This document shows positions 18,410 to 27,563 of a DNA stretch of 55,362 nt, in pieces; position 1 is the first letter of the stretch; each line of letters begins with the position of its first letter. The DNA lies in assembly GCA_947179325.1 (NCBI GenBank), contig CAMXAU010000020.1, positions 1-55,362 on the forward strand, given 5' to 3'. The position numbers and the translations under genes are program-made. The notes under the pieces are model-generated. The model was not told where the DNA came from. It saw only the letters and a program-made list of their open reading frames with translations, and ran no database searches. This stretch comes from an uncultured Bacteroidales bacterium (GTDB lineage: Bacteria > Bacteroidota > Bacteroidia > Bacteroidales > UBA932).

Positions 18410-19675
18410 TTATTCTATCGGGAGGTTTACCGGATACCAGATGAAATTCTGGTTGCCTGTCAGGTCATTTCCATAAATGGAGTAGTCCTTGACTATCTTG
18501 CCTTTTCCGTTGTCGAACTTCCAGTAGGCGACAAGCTCTTCAGGGAAGTTGCCGGTCTCCTCATCCGGATACAGCTTGTAGAAATGAGCAGGGGCATTGA
18601 TTTCCTCTTCGGTAAGGACTTTCTTCCACATGCGTACCTCCGAGATAAATCCGTTGAAGCTTCTGTCATTGTTGTAAGAATAGCCTATCCAGAAGCAACG
18701 CGGCTTGTTGTTGTCTTCCTCTGAATGCTCTACCATGAAGTTTACCTTATTCTTGGCCATGACATTGCCATCGCCGTCAACAGCGGTAGATTTGCCTTCT
18801 ATCTTCAATTTTCCGTTGATATAGAACTTGATATCTGCTCCGTCGGTCTTGTCTTCACCTCCGTCGAACGTAAGGGCTATGTGATACCAGTTGTCCGTCT
18901 TGAGCTGCATGGTAGGGTCTGTGAGACTGTTCCTGTAAGTTTTGTTGTCTGCATCCTTGCAGGCGAATGCGATCTGGATCTGGTTTGTTGCAAGGCCGGC
19001 GTCTCCGACACGGATGAGGAAGTCGTCCTCGATTCCCATTATCGTATTGATGGAGCTTTCGTTGGTAAAGGCACGCGGATTAATCAGGGCTTCCATAGTG
19101 AAGTGCTCCATATCCTGGACCTCTGTAAAATTATCCCATACCGGCCATGCCCTGTTAGCGTAGATGTCAGCTGTGACATTGACAAGGGAAGCCTTCATCA
19201 CCACAAGATAAATGGTCCTGGCCCTTGACAGCATCTCCACTCCGTCAGTCTCGATGTTTACAGGAAGCACGTATTTCTTGGTGTAGTCAAGCCCCTGTCC
19301 TTCACCGAGATTCTTGAACGGGACAATGATGTCGCCGCTTTCAACCCTCCCCTGCCTGATTTCAGCTTCGAGCTGAGAGAGTTCATAATGTCCCTCAGGA
19401 AGAAGAATGGCATCCTCATCGTTGAACGCCACCTTATAGGTTGCCAGCATCTCCGGAGCAACTGCAAAATTAACTTTCAGATTCTCCGATACCGGACGGG
19501 CCACGCAGACCTTGAAGGAAAAATCCATTTCCTCCACATGTTCATCGACAGCCACCCTGACCTCATTCCTGATATCGCAATCAAGGTAGACCTTGTTTTC
19601 AAAATTCTCATCGTCATGGCAGGCGGCAAGAGAAAGAAGCGAAAACAATGATGCTATTGTAATTTTTCTTTTCAT
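18410..19675 (-). CDS. DUF1735/LamG surface lipoprotein
   Basis: A 421-residue lipoprotein with lipobox SLAACH and acidic residues after the Cys (HDDENFEN), a pattern typical of surface export in Bacteroidota. The first ~170 residues look like the DUF1735 beta domain (LPEGHYELSQLEAEI, IVPFKNLGE). The rest is a LamG-type domain with FTMEALINPR, WYHIALTFDGGEDKTDG, FISEVRMWKKVLTEEEI and ELVAYWKFDNGKGK. It parallels the LamG lipoprotein on the other side of the GH18 gene, and a role in surface glycan binding is likely but not shown. Confidence 0.82.
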   Translation of the reverse strand: MKRKITIASLFSLLSLAACHDDENFENKVYLDCDIRNEVRVAVDEHVEEMDFSFKVCVARPVSENLKVNFAVAPEMLATYKVAFNDEDAILLPEGHYELSQLEAEIRQGRVESGDIIVPFKNLGEGQGLDYTKKYVLPVNIETDGVEMLSRARTIYLVVMKASLVNVTADIYANRAWPVWDNFTEVQDMEHFTMEALINPRAFTNESSINTIMGIEDDFLIRVGDAGLATNQIQIAFACKDADNKTYRNSLTDPTMQLKTDNWYHIALTFDGGEDKTDGADIKFYINGKLKIEGKSTAVDGDGNVMAKNKVNFMVEHSEEDNNKPRCFWIGYSYNNDRSFNGFISEVRMWKKVLTEEEINAPAHFYKLYPDEETGNFPEELVAYWKFDNGKGKIVKDYSIYGNDLTGNQNFIWYPVNLPIE

Positions 19676-19687
19676 AATTCCTTTTGA

Positions 19688-20734
19688 TTAATTGGCATTA
19701 GCTGCAAGATAATTGATGGCTCTGCGGATATTGACGAAATTTCCGTAGGTCACAGGATGCTCCCTTTTAGTGTCCCCGGCCTCGAAATAGCTGTCGTTGA
19801 AGTAGTCATCGTTTGCATTTGATACGGCAAGTCCCAATGAGATATAGGTCTTGCCTCCGTAGGTATAGTCACCGAGCTTGACAAGGTCTTCCGCTGCCTC
19901 ATAGATTGTCTCGCCTTTTGGCTCCGGCTCGTCAATGCTCGGGGTCACTGCCTCGAAGATAATCCTGTCTTTCTGGTCGATACTGGAGAGGACACTTCTG
20001 ACTTTCGACCTGAGGCTTGCCACTCCCTTGTCGCCGCCCATCACCAATATGATATACTTGGTCTCAGCCAGGATGGACTTGTCCTGAAGCAGATTGACAT
20101 TGCCGCGCATCATGAAGAGCTTGTCTTTATTTGAAGCCCTCCACTCAGATACAGCCTCCATGAAACCGTTCATGCTTGCTTTCTCCTCGTCAGTGATGAG
20201 TGTTCCGGTAAATGAGGCTATTACACCGTCAAACGGATACTTTCCGCAATAGGAGAACTGCCTTGCAGCATGCTCCTTGAAATATGCCTTGCACTCGTCA
20301 AGTGTCGGTACCGGACTCCCGTTGTCTGAGAGTGCTATCTTATGGTCAAGCCAGTCTGCATAGGCAAGAGCAAAGTCAACAGCAGAGAGCACGGAAGTAG
20401 CCTTCTTCTCCTTCACCAGAGAAATCTGCTTCACAAATTCGGAGTGGAGGTTTTCCAGATTGCCCACGCAGATATAGTCAGCGCTGTCCGGCATTGCCAT
20501 AAGCAGCTGGGACTGGGAGACAGGATATGCATCCGTGCCGCTGACATTAAGGATCATCACCTTGTGGTCTGTAGCCTTATACTCCCTGATTGACTTCAGA
20601 TACGCCTCATATCCGGCCGGGTCTGTCTCCTCAACCCCCTTGTGGATATAATCCAATGCCTCAGGCTTCGTCCAGTCGCTGCAGGCAACTGCAGCAAAGA
20701 CGGCTGTAAAGAGGACTATAAATATCTTTTTCAT
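19688..20734 (-). CDS. Catalytically inactive GH18-like glycan-binding lipoprotein
   Basis: This 348-residue lipoprotein (AAVACS, Cys 18) has the overall look of a GH18 barrel (KVMILNVSGTD, FALAYADWLDHK, YPFDGVIASFTG). At the position of the DGxDxDxE motif it reads D169-G-V-I-A-S174-F-T176, so both catalytic acidic residues are replaced. It should therefore bind rather than cut glycan, filling the surface glycan-binding protein slot between SusD and the active GH18. It begins 19 nt after susD. Equivalent GH18-like binders are known next to endoglycosidases in Bacteroides loci. Confidence 0.8.
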   Translation of the reverse strand: MKKIFIVLFTAVFAAVACSDWTKPEALDYIHKGVEETDPAGYEAYLKSIREYKATDHKVMILNVSGTDAYPVSQSQLLMAMPDSADYICVGNLENLHSEFVKQISLVKEKKATSVLSAVDFALAYADWLDHKIALSDNGSPVPTLDECKAYFKEHAARQFSYCGKYPFDGVIASFTGTLITDEEKASMNGFMEAVSEWRASNKDKLFMMRGNVNLLQDKSILAETKYIILVMGGDKGVASLRSKVRSVLSSIDQKDRIIFEAVTPSIDEPEPKGETIYEAAEDLVKLGDYTYGGKTYISLGLAVSNANDDYFNDSYFEAGDTKREHPVTYGNFVNIRRAINYLAANAN

Positions 20735-20753
20735 ATAGATGTCGAATGATTAA

Positions 20754-22352
20754 TTATTTATTCACTGCGGGGTTGCAGTCCCACCATACTCTTGTGGCCA
20801 TGTTGTCCCTTCCGCCAAGAAGATTTGCCACTGCGTAGGAATAGTTCTCGGCATTTGTCGTGCGCTCGTCCTGTGGATAAGGCATACGTCGTGCTCCGAA
20901 TGAGTTGTCAACGATTCCTCCGCTCATATTACCTTCGTCTGAAGCCGGGAAAAATTTAGGGTAGCCGGTACGGCGGTGGTCTGCCCACGCCTCGTTTCCG
21001 AGGTTGAAGTTGGCAATCCATTTCTGGATCATGATGCGCTCCTGCTTCTGTGCATCAGTGGCGGCATCATCCCATTTGACAGCCAGGTCAGTCAAGGCTA
21101 CCGGACGGCTCTCACCCTCCGGGTTCACATAGGTGACAGGAGTATTGACATCATTGCTGATGTATGAATCATAACCTGAGACTCCATACTGTTCAAATGA
21201 AAGCCTGACACCTTCGTTGTAGTACTCTCCGGCATCACCGCTGATAACTCCAAGAACCACTGCCTCCGCCTTAAGGAAAGCGACCTCAGCGGCATTCATC
21301 CACTGCAGAGGGTCATTGTATCCGATATTTACGCCGGAATATTTACGGCCGACAGTGCCGAGCGGCGGCTTGACAACGCTGATGAGTGCTCCGGTATACA
21401 TGAACTCCTTGTCTTCAAACTCTGACTTGATGAAATATTTCTCGCAACGGGGGTCATTGTATGCAGTCATATATGAAGTGATTTCTGCTGCTGCATGGGT
21501 ATCTCCACCAGTCTCCGAGCCGGCAATCTGGTTATACTTGACTGCAGTATAGAGAGGATTCCCCTTGTCGCCGAATGCGACAGGCTGCAAAGCTGCATTG
21601 TCATTGTTTGAAGTGAAGGCCCCAATAGGGTGCGACATTACTTCATTGAATTTTGCAACTGCCTTTTCCTTTCCACCCTCAGTGTAGACGATGCGCATTG
21701 CCAGACGGAGCTTCAGGGAGTTGGCGAGTTTGCACCAATTCCTGATACTGCCGCTGTATACCGGGTCTGCATTTGCCGAATATGTCAGGTCCGCATTATC
21801 TTCAAGAACTGCAATGGCTTCATCCAGTTCATCGAACATCCTGTCATAGACCTGCTCCTGGGAATCGTAAGGGACAGTCAGTTCGGCGCCTACTCCGATA
21901 TTTGAATAAGGGATAGGGCCGTATGTGTCGGTCACCCTCTGCATTGCAGCAACCTTTACTACATTCGCCATGCTGTGGACAACAGGGTCGTCTGTAATTT
22001 TCTTCAGCTCCCTAAGGTTGGTAAAAAGCTTTGGGATTATATGGTCACTGTACATGAACACCCTTGTCCAGTCGTCGGTAGGGTTGAAGTTGTCAATGGT
22101 TTTTGACCAGCTTCCTGTAGAGGAGTAATATCCTCCCATAGGGCCGCCGAGAAGGCAGTCTGTGAACTGGGCAGTATTGACATCGGTCGATACCACAGTC
22201 CCGCAGATAGCAGACAAAGTCGCTCCTATGATATAATCATCCTGAATCATCTGCCCGTAATTAACCTCATACGGGTTAGTATTGATTTTCAGATAATTGC
22301 CGGTGCACGCCATTGTCATTGAAAGTGACAGTATAAAAATATATTTTTTCAT
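20754..22352 (-). CDS. SusD/RagB-like nutrient-binding lipoprotein (PUL 1)
   Basis: A 532-residue outer-membrane lipoprotein (MTMACT, Cys 16) of the SusD-like group that lids the partner SusC channel. Typical features are the N-terminal NTNPYEVNYGQM, the helical TPR-like part with VVKVAAMQRVTDTYGPIPYSNIG and NWCKLANSLKLRLAMRIV, and the ending WADHRRTGYPKFFP with RRMPYPQDERTTNAENY. It is 11 nt downstream of its susC. The likely ligand is N-glycan or glycopeptide, judged from the neighbouring GH18 and GH92 genes. Confidence 0.92.
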   Translation of the reverse strand: MKKYIFILSLSMTMACTGNYLKINTNPYEVNYGQMIQDDYIIGATLSAICGTVVSTDVNTAQFTDCLLGGPMGGYYSSTGSWSKTIDNFNPTDDWTRVFMYSDHIIPKLFTNLRELKKITDDPVVHSMANVVKVAAMQRVTDTYGPIPYSNIGVGAELTVPYDSQEQVYDRMFDELDEAIAVLEDNADLTYSANADPVYSGSIRNWCKLANSLKLRLAMRIVYTEGGKEKAVAKFNEVMSHPIGAFTSNNDNAALQPVAFGDKGNPLYTAVKYNQIAGSETGGDTHAAAEITSYMTAYNDPRCEKYFIKSEFEDKEFMYTGALISVVKPPLGTVGRKYSGVNIGYNDPLQWMNAAEVAFLKAEAVVLGVISGDAGEYYNEGVRLSFEQYGVSGYDSYISNDVNTPVTYVNPEGESRPVALTDLAVKWDDAATDAQKQERIMIQKWIANFNLGNEAWADHRRTGYPKFFPASDEGNMSGGIVDNSFGARRMPYPQDERTTNAENYSYAVANLLGGRDNMATRVWWDCNPAVNK

Positions 22353-22363
22353 ATCATGCTGAA

Positions 22364-25300
22364 TTAGAAAGTGATCCTCACATTAAATCCGAAATTGCGA
22401 AGCGAAGGCATCATGAAGTGGTCGATTCCCTGGTAGTAGTTACCGGTGGTCGCCACAGCCTCAGGATCAAACGGAGCCTTGTTATAAATCATCCACAGGT
22501 TGCGTCCGACAATGGATATGTTCAGGTCACATACGTCACCAAGCATCTTGCGCGGGAAAGTATAGCCGACAGAAGCCTCCTGAAGACGGACATTGGTTGC
22601 CGAATAGGTGTAGGCCTGAGGAAGAGAGCCAGGACCTCCGACAGTTGTATACCAGCTGTTCGCCGATATGAGGTTGTCTCCACCGTTAATCCAGATGCCA
22701 CCATTGTCACGGGCAACAGCAGAAGCCTCGGACACACCGTAGTAGTCAAGGTAAGCCTGTGTACTTGAATATACGATACCGCCGATTCTCGCTGTAACAA
22801 GGAAGCCGAAAGTAAAGTTCTCAATCTTGAAATCGTTCCTCCATGCCATATTTGCCTTAGGGAGCACGCTTCCAAGCTTCACATAGTCGTCCTTGTCGGT
22901 AATGGTGCTGACATTCACCTTGCCGCTCTCGTCTACCATCAGCTTATCATTTGAGTCATATCTGAAATCGCTGAGTGAATAAAGGTCACCGAGCGTACCG
23001 CCTTTTTTCAAGATGAAGTGAGCCTGGCCGAGCCCCTTCATGTCAAGCTGCGGCACACTGAAATATGATTCGGTCTCAGGATTCCATACGTTGTCTGCCA
23101 ATTCAATGATCTTGTTCTCATTCATTGAAAGGGTGTAGTTCGTGTCCCACCTGAAGATTCCCCAGGTATGGTTGAAGCCAAGATTGAACTCAAGACCCTG
23201 GTTCATGACATTACCGGACTGGACATAAATCTTCGAAGACCCAGAACCTGTGGAGATCTGAGGGTCGAATGTCTGGTTCTTTGTATTGGTACGGTAATAT
23301 GTCGCATCCAGGCTGAAATCCTTGAGGAAACGCATGGTAAGACCAATCTCGAACGAATCTGTACGCTCCGGCTTCAGGTCATACATAGGGTAATCAGTCT
23401 GGATATTCCAGCTCAAGTTGCTTCCGCTCCATGAGTACATAGGGTTGGCGATATAGCGCGCGAAAGCCGTACCCACAGACGCCCATGAACCACGTATCTT
23501 AATATACTCCAGATTCTTAGGCATATTAGGAATAATCTCCGAAAGCACTACTGACGCACCGACTGAAGGATAGAAGAAAGACGTCCTGTTTGAGTGAGGG
23601 CCGGCCAGCTGCGAAGGCCAGTCGTTACGGGCTGTCACTGTCAGGTAATATGTCCCCTTGAAGCCGACCTCGGCAGAGCCGAATACGGACTGGGTCTGCT
23701 CTCTCCAGCCTTCCTGAAGACGTGTGGTCTTCTGGGAATTGCTGATGTTCTGAATATTGAACACGTTTGCAAGCCCTGCCTTCTCATCGGAAATCAGGCG
23801 ATCGGCGATAGGGCCCCTGTTCTTCACTGCATCGTAGAACATATCTGAAATGGAGACACCGATGTTTGCCTGAAAGGTCCAGTCATCGTTGAACCTCTTG
23901 TTGATGTTCACGAGTGCATCAGCATAAATCTGGCGGTCCTTCATCTCGGTGATACCGAACAGGCCATTCTGTGACCCCTCGGTAAGCTGGGTCGCAGTGG
24001 TCGCATGGAATTTCTCTGTGTAGGTAGTGAAAGACTGGTCCATGCGCACGCGTCCGGCAACATTCAGCCAATCCAGGATGTCGTAGGAAAGAGATGCATT
24101 GAGCATGAAACGGTGTTTCTTGTTTTCACGTACGTTCCTGTAGTTGATCCAGTACGGGTTCTGCATGGTCATGCCGGCATCGCCTACTGGCCAGTACTGG
24201 GTATAGAGCTTTCTGTTGGCATCGTAACGCTCGAACATCCTGTACTCCTCCCAGTCATTCCCCCTCGGGAAAAGATATGCACCGACCAACGGGTTATTGT
24301 AGGTACCCTGGTTGATCATGTTGCGGTCCTTCTGGAGGATATAGCTTGCACCTACATCAAGGTGCATCTTGTCTTTAAGGAAAGCTGTATTGTTGCGGAA
24401 AGTGAAGTTGTAACGGTTGTAGCCATTATTCGGCACAATACCGTATGAGTCAATGGCAGAAGCGGACAGGTAAGTCTGGTTCTTATCATTGCCCATTGAC
24501 ACTGAAGCACTCTCGCTATGTACAAAACCTGTCTTGAAGTAATCCTTCGCTGGGTTGTAGCCAGGGTTGTTTACAGAATTGAGCTTAGCACCCCAGCTGC
24601 GGTCAATCGAGCCGACAGAGGAGTAAAGGTCACCTGTTCCATATGTGTTCTGGAAACGTGGAAGCACGAAAGGGTTCATCATCTCGACTCCCGCAGTGAC
24701 AGTGGCAGTCACCTTTCCGGCCTTGCCTTTCTTGGTGGTGATGACAATCGCACCGTTGGCCGCATCCGAACCGTAAAGCGCCGCTGCTGCAGCACCGGTC
24801 AGCACTGACATTGATTCGATGTCGTCAGGGTTGATATCAGCGATAGGGTCAGTTGAGCCTTGTGACCCGAATTCTGTCGAGCCGTCCCTTGCAGAAGTAT
24901 ACATAGGGACACCGTCAATGACATAAAGCGCATTGGAAGACTGGGAGATGGACTTGGCACCCCTCATCACGACCTTGGTCGCACCTCCGACTCCGGAAGA
25001 GGAGGCGTTGATGTTGAGGCCGGCAACCTTACCGTTGAGGGAATTGATGAAATTGGCGTCCTTGTTTGCCACGAGGGCATCGGCATTCACCTGCTGGACG
25101 TTATACGAAAGGGCCTTCTCGGAGCGTTTGATGCCGAGAGCGGTGACCACAGTACCTTCCATGAGGATGGCATCGTCCTGCATTGTCACATTGAATACGC
25201 GGCGGCCTCCGATTGCAAACTCCTGGGTGCTATAGCCGAGGCACGAGAATTCAAGGACAGAGCTTTCCATTCCAGAAGGAAGCTCAAAGGAGAAATTTCC

Positions 25301-25759
25301 GTCAAGGTCAGTGCTCGTACCTGTCGTGGTACCTTTCACGAGCACGCCTACACCGATGACCGGATATCCGGCTACATCGACGACTGTTCCAGATATAATA
25401 TTATCTGATGGATCCCCCCCCCTATTTGACTGGGAAGATTTCCTGAAGAGCACAATGTGGGCAGATTCAATCCTGAACTCCACATCTTTTCCGGCAAAAA
25501 GGACCTTGAGGGCCTCCTCAACGGTCTTTTCCGTGACATTGATGCTGACTTTCTGATTTACATCAATGTCCTTATTCAAGAACACATAGTCAGTCTGCTG
25601 CTCGATGCTGCGCATCACCTGCTCAAGAGGGGCATCTGTCATATTGATTGTCACACGCCCCTGCCCCTGGGCAAACGCCACAGCCGGGCACAGGCAAAGG
25701 ACAGCCGCAATGACATGCACAAGCAGCCTGGCAACTTTAGTAGATAAGTTTTTAGACAT
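22364..25759 (-). CDS. SusC-like TonB-dependent transporter with STN signalling domain (PUL 1)
   Basis: This 1131-residue outer-membrane transporter has a signal peptide (to about residue 30). An STN domain covers about 33-106 (VTINMTDAPLEQVMRSIEQQ), a carboxypeptidase-like domain about 120-205 (ISGTVVDVAGYPVIGVGV), and a plug with AAAALYGSDAANGAIVITTKKG near 330. A long barrel ends in FNVRITF. The STN domain is what links such transporters to FecR anti-sigma factors, and fecR lies 52 nt upstream with an ECF sigma gene beyond it. Coding strand residues RGG just after the STN domain are encoded by a run of nine G, a possible slippage site. Confidence 0.93.
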   Translation of the reverse strand: MSKNLSTKVARLLVHVIAAVLCLCPAVAFAQGQGRVTINMTDAPLEQVMRSIEQQTDYVFLNKDIDVNQKVSINVTEKTVEEALKVLFAGKDVEFRIESAHIVLFRKSSQSNRGGDPSDNIISGTVVDVAGYPVIGVGVLVKGTTTGTSTDLDGNFSFELPSGMESSVLEFSCLGYSTQEFAIGGRRVFNVTMQDDAILMEGTVVTALGIKRSEKALSYNVQQVNADALVANKDANFINSLNGKVAGLNINASSSGVGGATKVVMRGAKSISQSSNALYVIDGVPMYTSARDGSTEFGSQGSTDPIADINPDDIESMSVLTGAAAAALYGSDAANGAIVITTKKGKAGKVTATVTAGVEMMNPFVLPRFQNTYGTGDLYSSVGSIDRSWGAKLNSVNNPGYNPAKDYFKTGFVHSESASVSMGNDKNQTYLSASAIDSYGIVPNNGYNRYNFTFRNNTAFLKDKMHLDVGASYILQKDRNMINQGTYNNPLVGAYLFPRGNDWEEYRMFERYDANRKLYTQYWPVGDAGMTMQNPYWINYRNVRENKKHRFMLNASLSYDILDWLNVAGRVRMDQSFTTYTEKFHATTATQLTEGSQNGLFGITEMKDRQIYADALVNINKRFNDDWTFQANIGVSISDMFYDAVKNRGPIADRLISDEKAGLANVFNIQNISNSQKTTRLQEGWREQTQSVFGSAEVGFKGTYYLTVTARNDWPSQLAGPHSNRTSFFYPSVGASVVLSEIIPNMPKNLEYIKIRGSWASVGTAFARYIANPMYSWSGSNLSWNIQTDYPMYDLKPERTDSFEIGLTMRFLKDFSLDATYYRTNTKNQTFDPQISTGSGSSKIYVQSGNVMNQGLEFNLGFNHTWGIFRWDTNYTLSMNENKIIELADNVWNPETESYFSVPQLDMKGLGQAHFILKKGGTLGDLYSLSDFRYDSNDKLMVDESGKVNVSTITDKDDYVKLGSVLPKANMAWRNDFKIENFTFGFLVTARIGGIVYSSTQAYLDYYGVSEASAVARDNGGIWINGGDNLISANSWYTTVGGPGSLPQAYTYSATNVRLQEASVGYTFPRKMLGDVCDLNISIVGRNLWMIYNKAPFDPEAVATTGNYYQGIDHFMMPSLRNFGFNVRITF

Positions 25760-25811
25760 ATAAAATTATCATGGTTTTAGTTAATGTCATCTCTGTGTGA
25801 CAGGCTCCTGC

Positions 25812-26777
25812 CTATCTTATGATAATGGTATTGTTCTTCTCGTCCTTTTCATAGCTGAAATCGCAGGCCTCCTGCAGGAGATGCAAAGCGAAGTCAACGC
25901 CCTCGGAAACCCTTATCTTTCCGCTCATATAGCCTCCTATATCCTTCCTTTCAAGCACAATCCTGACATTGTATGCATCCTCAAACCGGTGCATAAGCTC
26001 CTCAAAACCGACTCCACCGATATTTATATATCCGTCTATCCAGCTCACCACATCATCGGCCCGGACTGTGGTCACAACAAGATGGCTTCCCACACGCGTC
26101 GCCTTTTCGTCAGGACAGAGAATTACCTGCTCGTACTCCTCGTCACCGAGAGTGGAGACCTTCACCTTGCCGCGGAGCAGAGTCGTGGAAAAATGTCCGT
26201 TTTCTTCGTCTGCATATACATTGAATTCCGTTCCGAGCACTTCTATCATTGAATCAAAGGTCTCGACACGGAACGGATGGGCCTCGTCATGCTCTACATT
26301 GAGGAAGGCCTCACCGGAAAGCTTGACATGGCGCACATCTTTGGCAAACACAGGGGGATATTCCAGACGCGAGCCTCCGTTAAGGAAGACCTTGGTTCCG
26401 TCGCTCAAGACAATGGACATGCTTTGTCCTGCAGGAATTTCTATCACATTTGAGCACGAGGCAAGCCTGTCAATCGCAATTTCTTCCCCGGCTTGTTTTC
26501 CAGCGTAGCCCGCCAGTGCAATGAGCACAAGAGAGGCAGCGACTCCGCATAACGGCTTCCAGAAACGGGAAACGATCCTGCGTGGCCGTCCGGCCGCATG
26601 AGCAGGAACATAATTGGCTTCCTGGAAAACCATCGCGTCGTACACGGCGTGGGCATCATCGAACTCCTTCTGATGATGCGGGTCGGCTTTCAGCCATTCT
26701 TCTATATATAGAATATCTTCTGTGTCAGCTGAATTGTTGAAATAGCTATATAGTTTCTCGTCTTTCATATTTGTCAA
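25812..26777 (-). CDS. FecR-type anti-sigma factor
   Basis: A 321-residue single-pass inner-membrane regulator. The N-terminal ~80 residues form the cytosolic anti-sigma domain (TEDILYIEEWLKADPHHQKEFDD). A membrane segment near 95-112 reads VAASLVLIALAGYAG. The periplasmic FecR domain follows (IPAGQSMSIVLSDGTKVFLN, FRVETFDSMIEVLGTEFNVYA), then a C-terminal DUF4974-like part (FEELMHRFEDAYNVRIVLER). It should sense the STN domain of the adjacent SusC and release the ECF sigma factor when glycan is imported. It is divergent from the sigma gene rather than downstream of it. Confidence 0.92.
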   Translation of the reverse strand: MTNMKDEKLYSYFNNSADTEDILYIEEWLKADPHHQKEFDDAHAVYDAMVFQEANYVPAHAAGRPRRIVSRFWKPLCGVAASLVLIALAGYAGKQAGEEIAIDRLASCSNVIEIPAGQSMSIVLSDGTKVFLNGGSRLEYPPVFAKDVRHVKLSGEAFLNVEHDEAHPFRVETFDSMIEVLGTEFNVYADEENGHFSTTLLRGKVKVSTLGDEEYEQVILCPDEKATRVGSHLVVTTVRADDVVSWIDGYINIGGVGFEELMHRFEDAYNVRIVLERKDIGGYMSGKIRVSEGVDFALHLLQEACDFSYEKDEKNNTIIIR

Positions 26778-26894
26778 TTATGCAACCGTTTTTGATCAAC
26801 GACATACTATAGACGAGCGAACGGAGGTGTTCTACATAATTTTCTTCACTTTTTTACTTTTTTTGCCGAACTTTGCCGTCCGGAGGAAAAAGTT

Positions 26895-27458
26895 ATGAAT
26901 GGAAAGGATACAAACAGCAGGCATGTGCTCACTGAGGATGAATTCAGTGAGCTGTTCCGTGACAGCCGTTCCCTTTTCATCAAAATAGCCAATTCGTACG
27001 TCCATGACCATTCAGTTGCCGAGGATATCACAAATGACAGTTTCATCAGGCTATGGGAGAAACGGGAGGATATCTACACGGACAACTACCAGTCATATGC
27101 CTTCAAGATCATAATCAACAAATGTCTTGACTACCTGAAATCCCAGCAAGTCCGCAGCAACGCCAAGCAGGACATGAGCGACATCATGAAAAGAATGCAG
27201 ATATACGAAATAGCCTCATTGAGGAGCTGCAACCCTGACAAGATTTTCGCGGCAGAAATCGAAGACATATTCATGGAAACAATAGACCGGCTTCCCGAGC
27301 TTACACGCGAAGTCTTCACTTCAAGCCGATTCCACGGCAAAAACTACAGTGAAATAGCCGCGGAATACAATCTTACCGTACGCCAGGTCACCTCTCACAT
27401 CCAGTATGCCCTCAAAATCCTGAGGCTCGCGCTCAAAGACTACATCAGTTCACATTAG
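26895..27458 (+). CDS. ECF sigma-70 factor of PUL 1
   Basis: A 187-residue sigma factor with region 2 (LFIKIANSYVHDHSVAEDITNDSFIRLWEKR, summarised here by its ends) and region 4 (LPELTREVFTSSRFHGKNYS followed by EIAAEYNLTVRQVTSHI). The ATG at 26895 has GGAGG 8 nt upstream. It should direct RNA polymerase to the SusC promoter of PUL 1 once FecR releases it. It is transcribed away from fecR across a 117-nt intergenic region in which I could not find a convincing TAnnTTTG promoter for either gene. Confidence 0.93.
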   Translation: MNGKDTNSRHVLTEDEFSELFRDSRSLFIKIANSYVHDHSVAEDITNDSFIRLWEKREDIYTDNYQSYAFKIIINKCLDYLKSQQVRSNAKQDMSDIMKRMQIYEIASLRSCNPDKIFAAEIEDIFMETIDRLPELTREVFTSSRFHGKNYSEIAAEYNLTVRQVTSHIQYALKILRLALKDYISSH

Positions 27459-27492
27459 CAGCTCCGCATCAGCACGGCTGTACCATATATTG

Positions 27493-27541
27493 AAAAAATC
27501 ATACTTGTGCAGCCTTACTCCGGCCAGCACGGCCGCACAAG
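27493..27541 (-). terminator. Candidate terminator of the anSME gene
   Basis: Seven base pairs join 27504-27510 to 27535-27541, with an inner CGGCC/GGCCG stem. On the minus strand the structure is followed by a short spacer and then a run of six T. It lies between the convergent stops of the sigma and anSME genes. Confidence 0.45.
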
Positions 27542-27563
27542 AAGAAAAAAAACAGGGCAGGAA

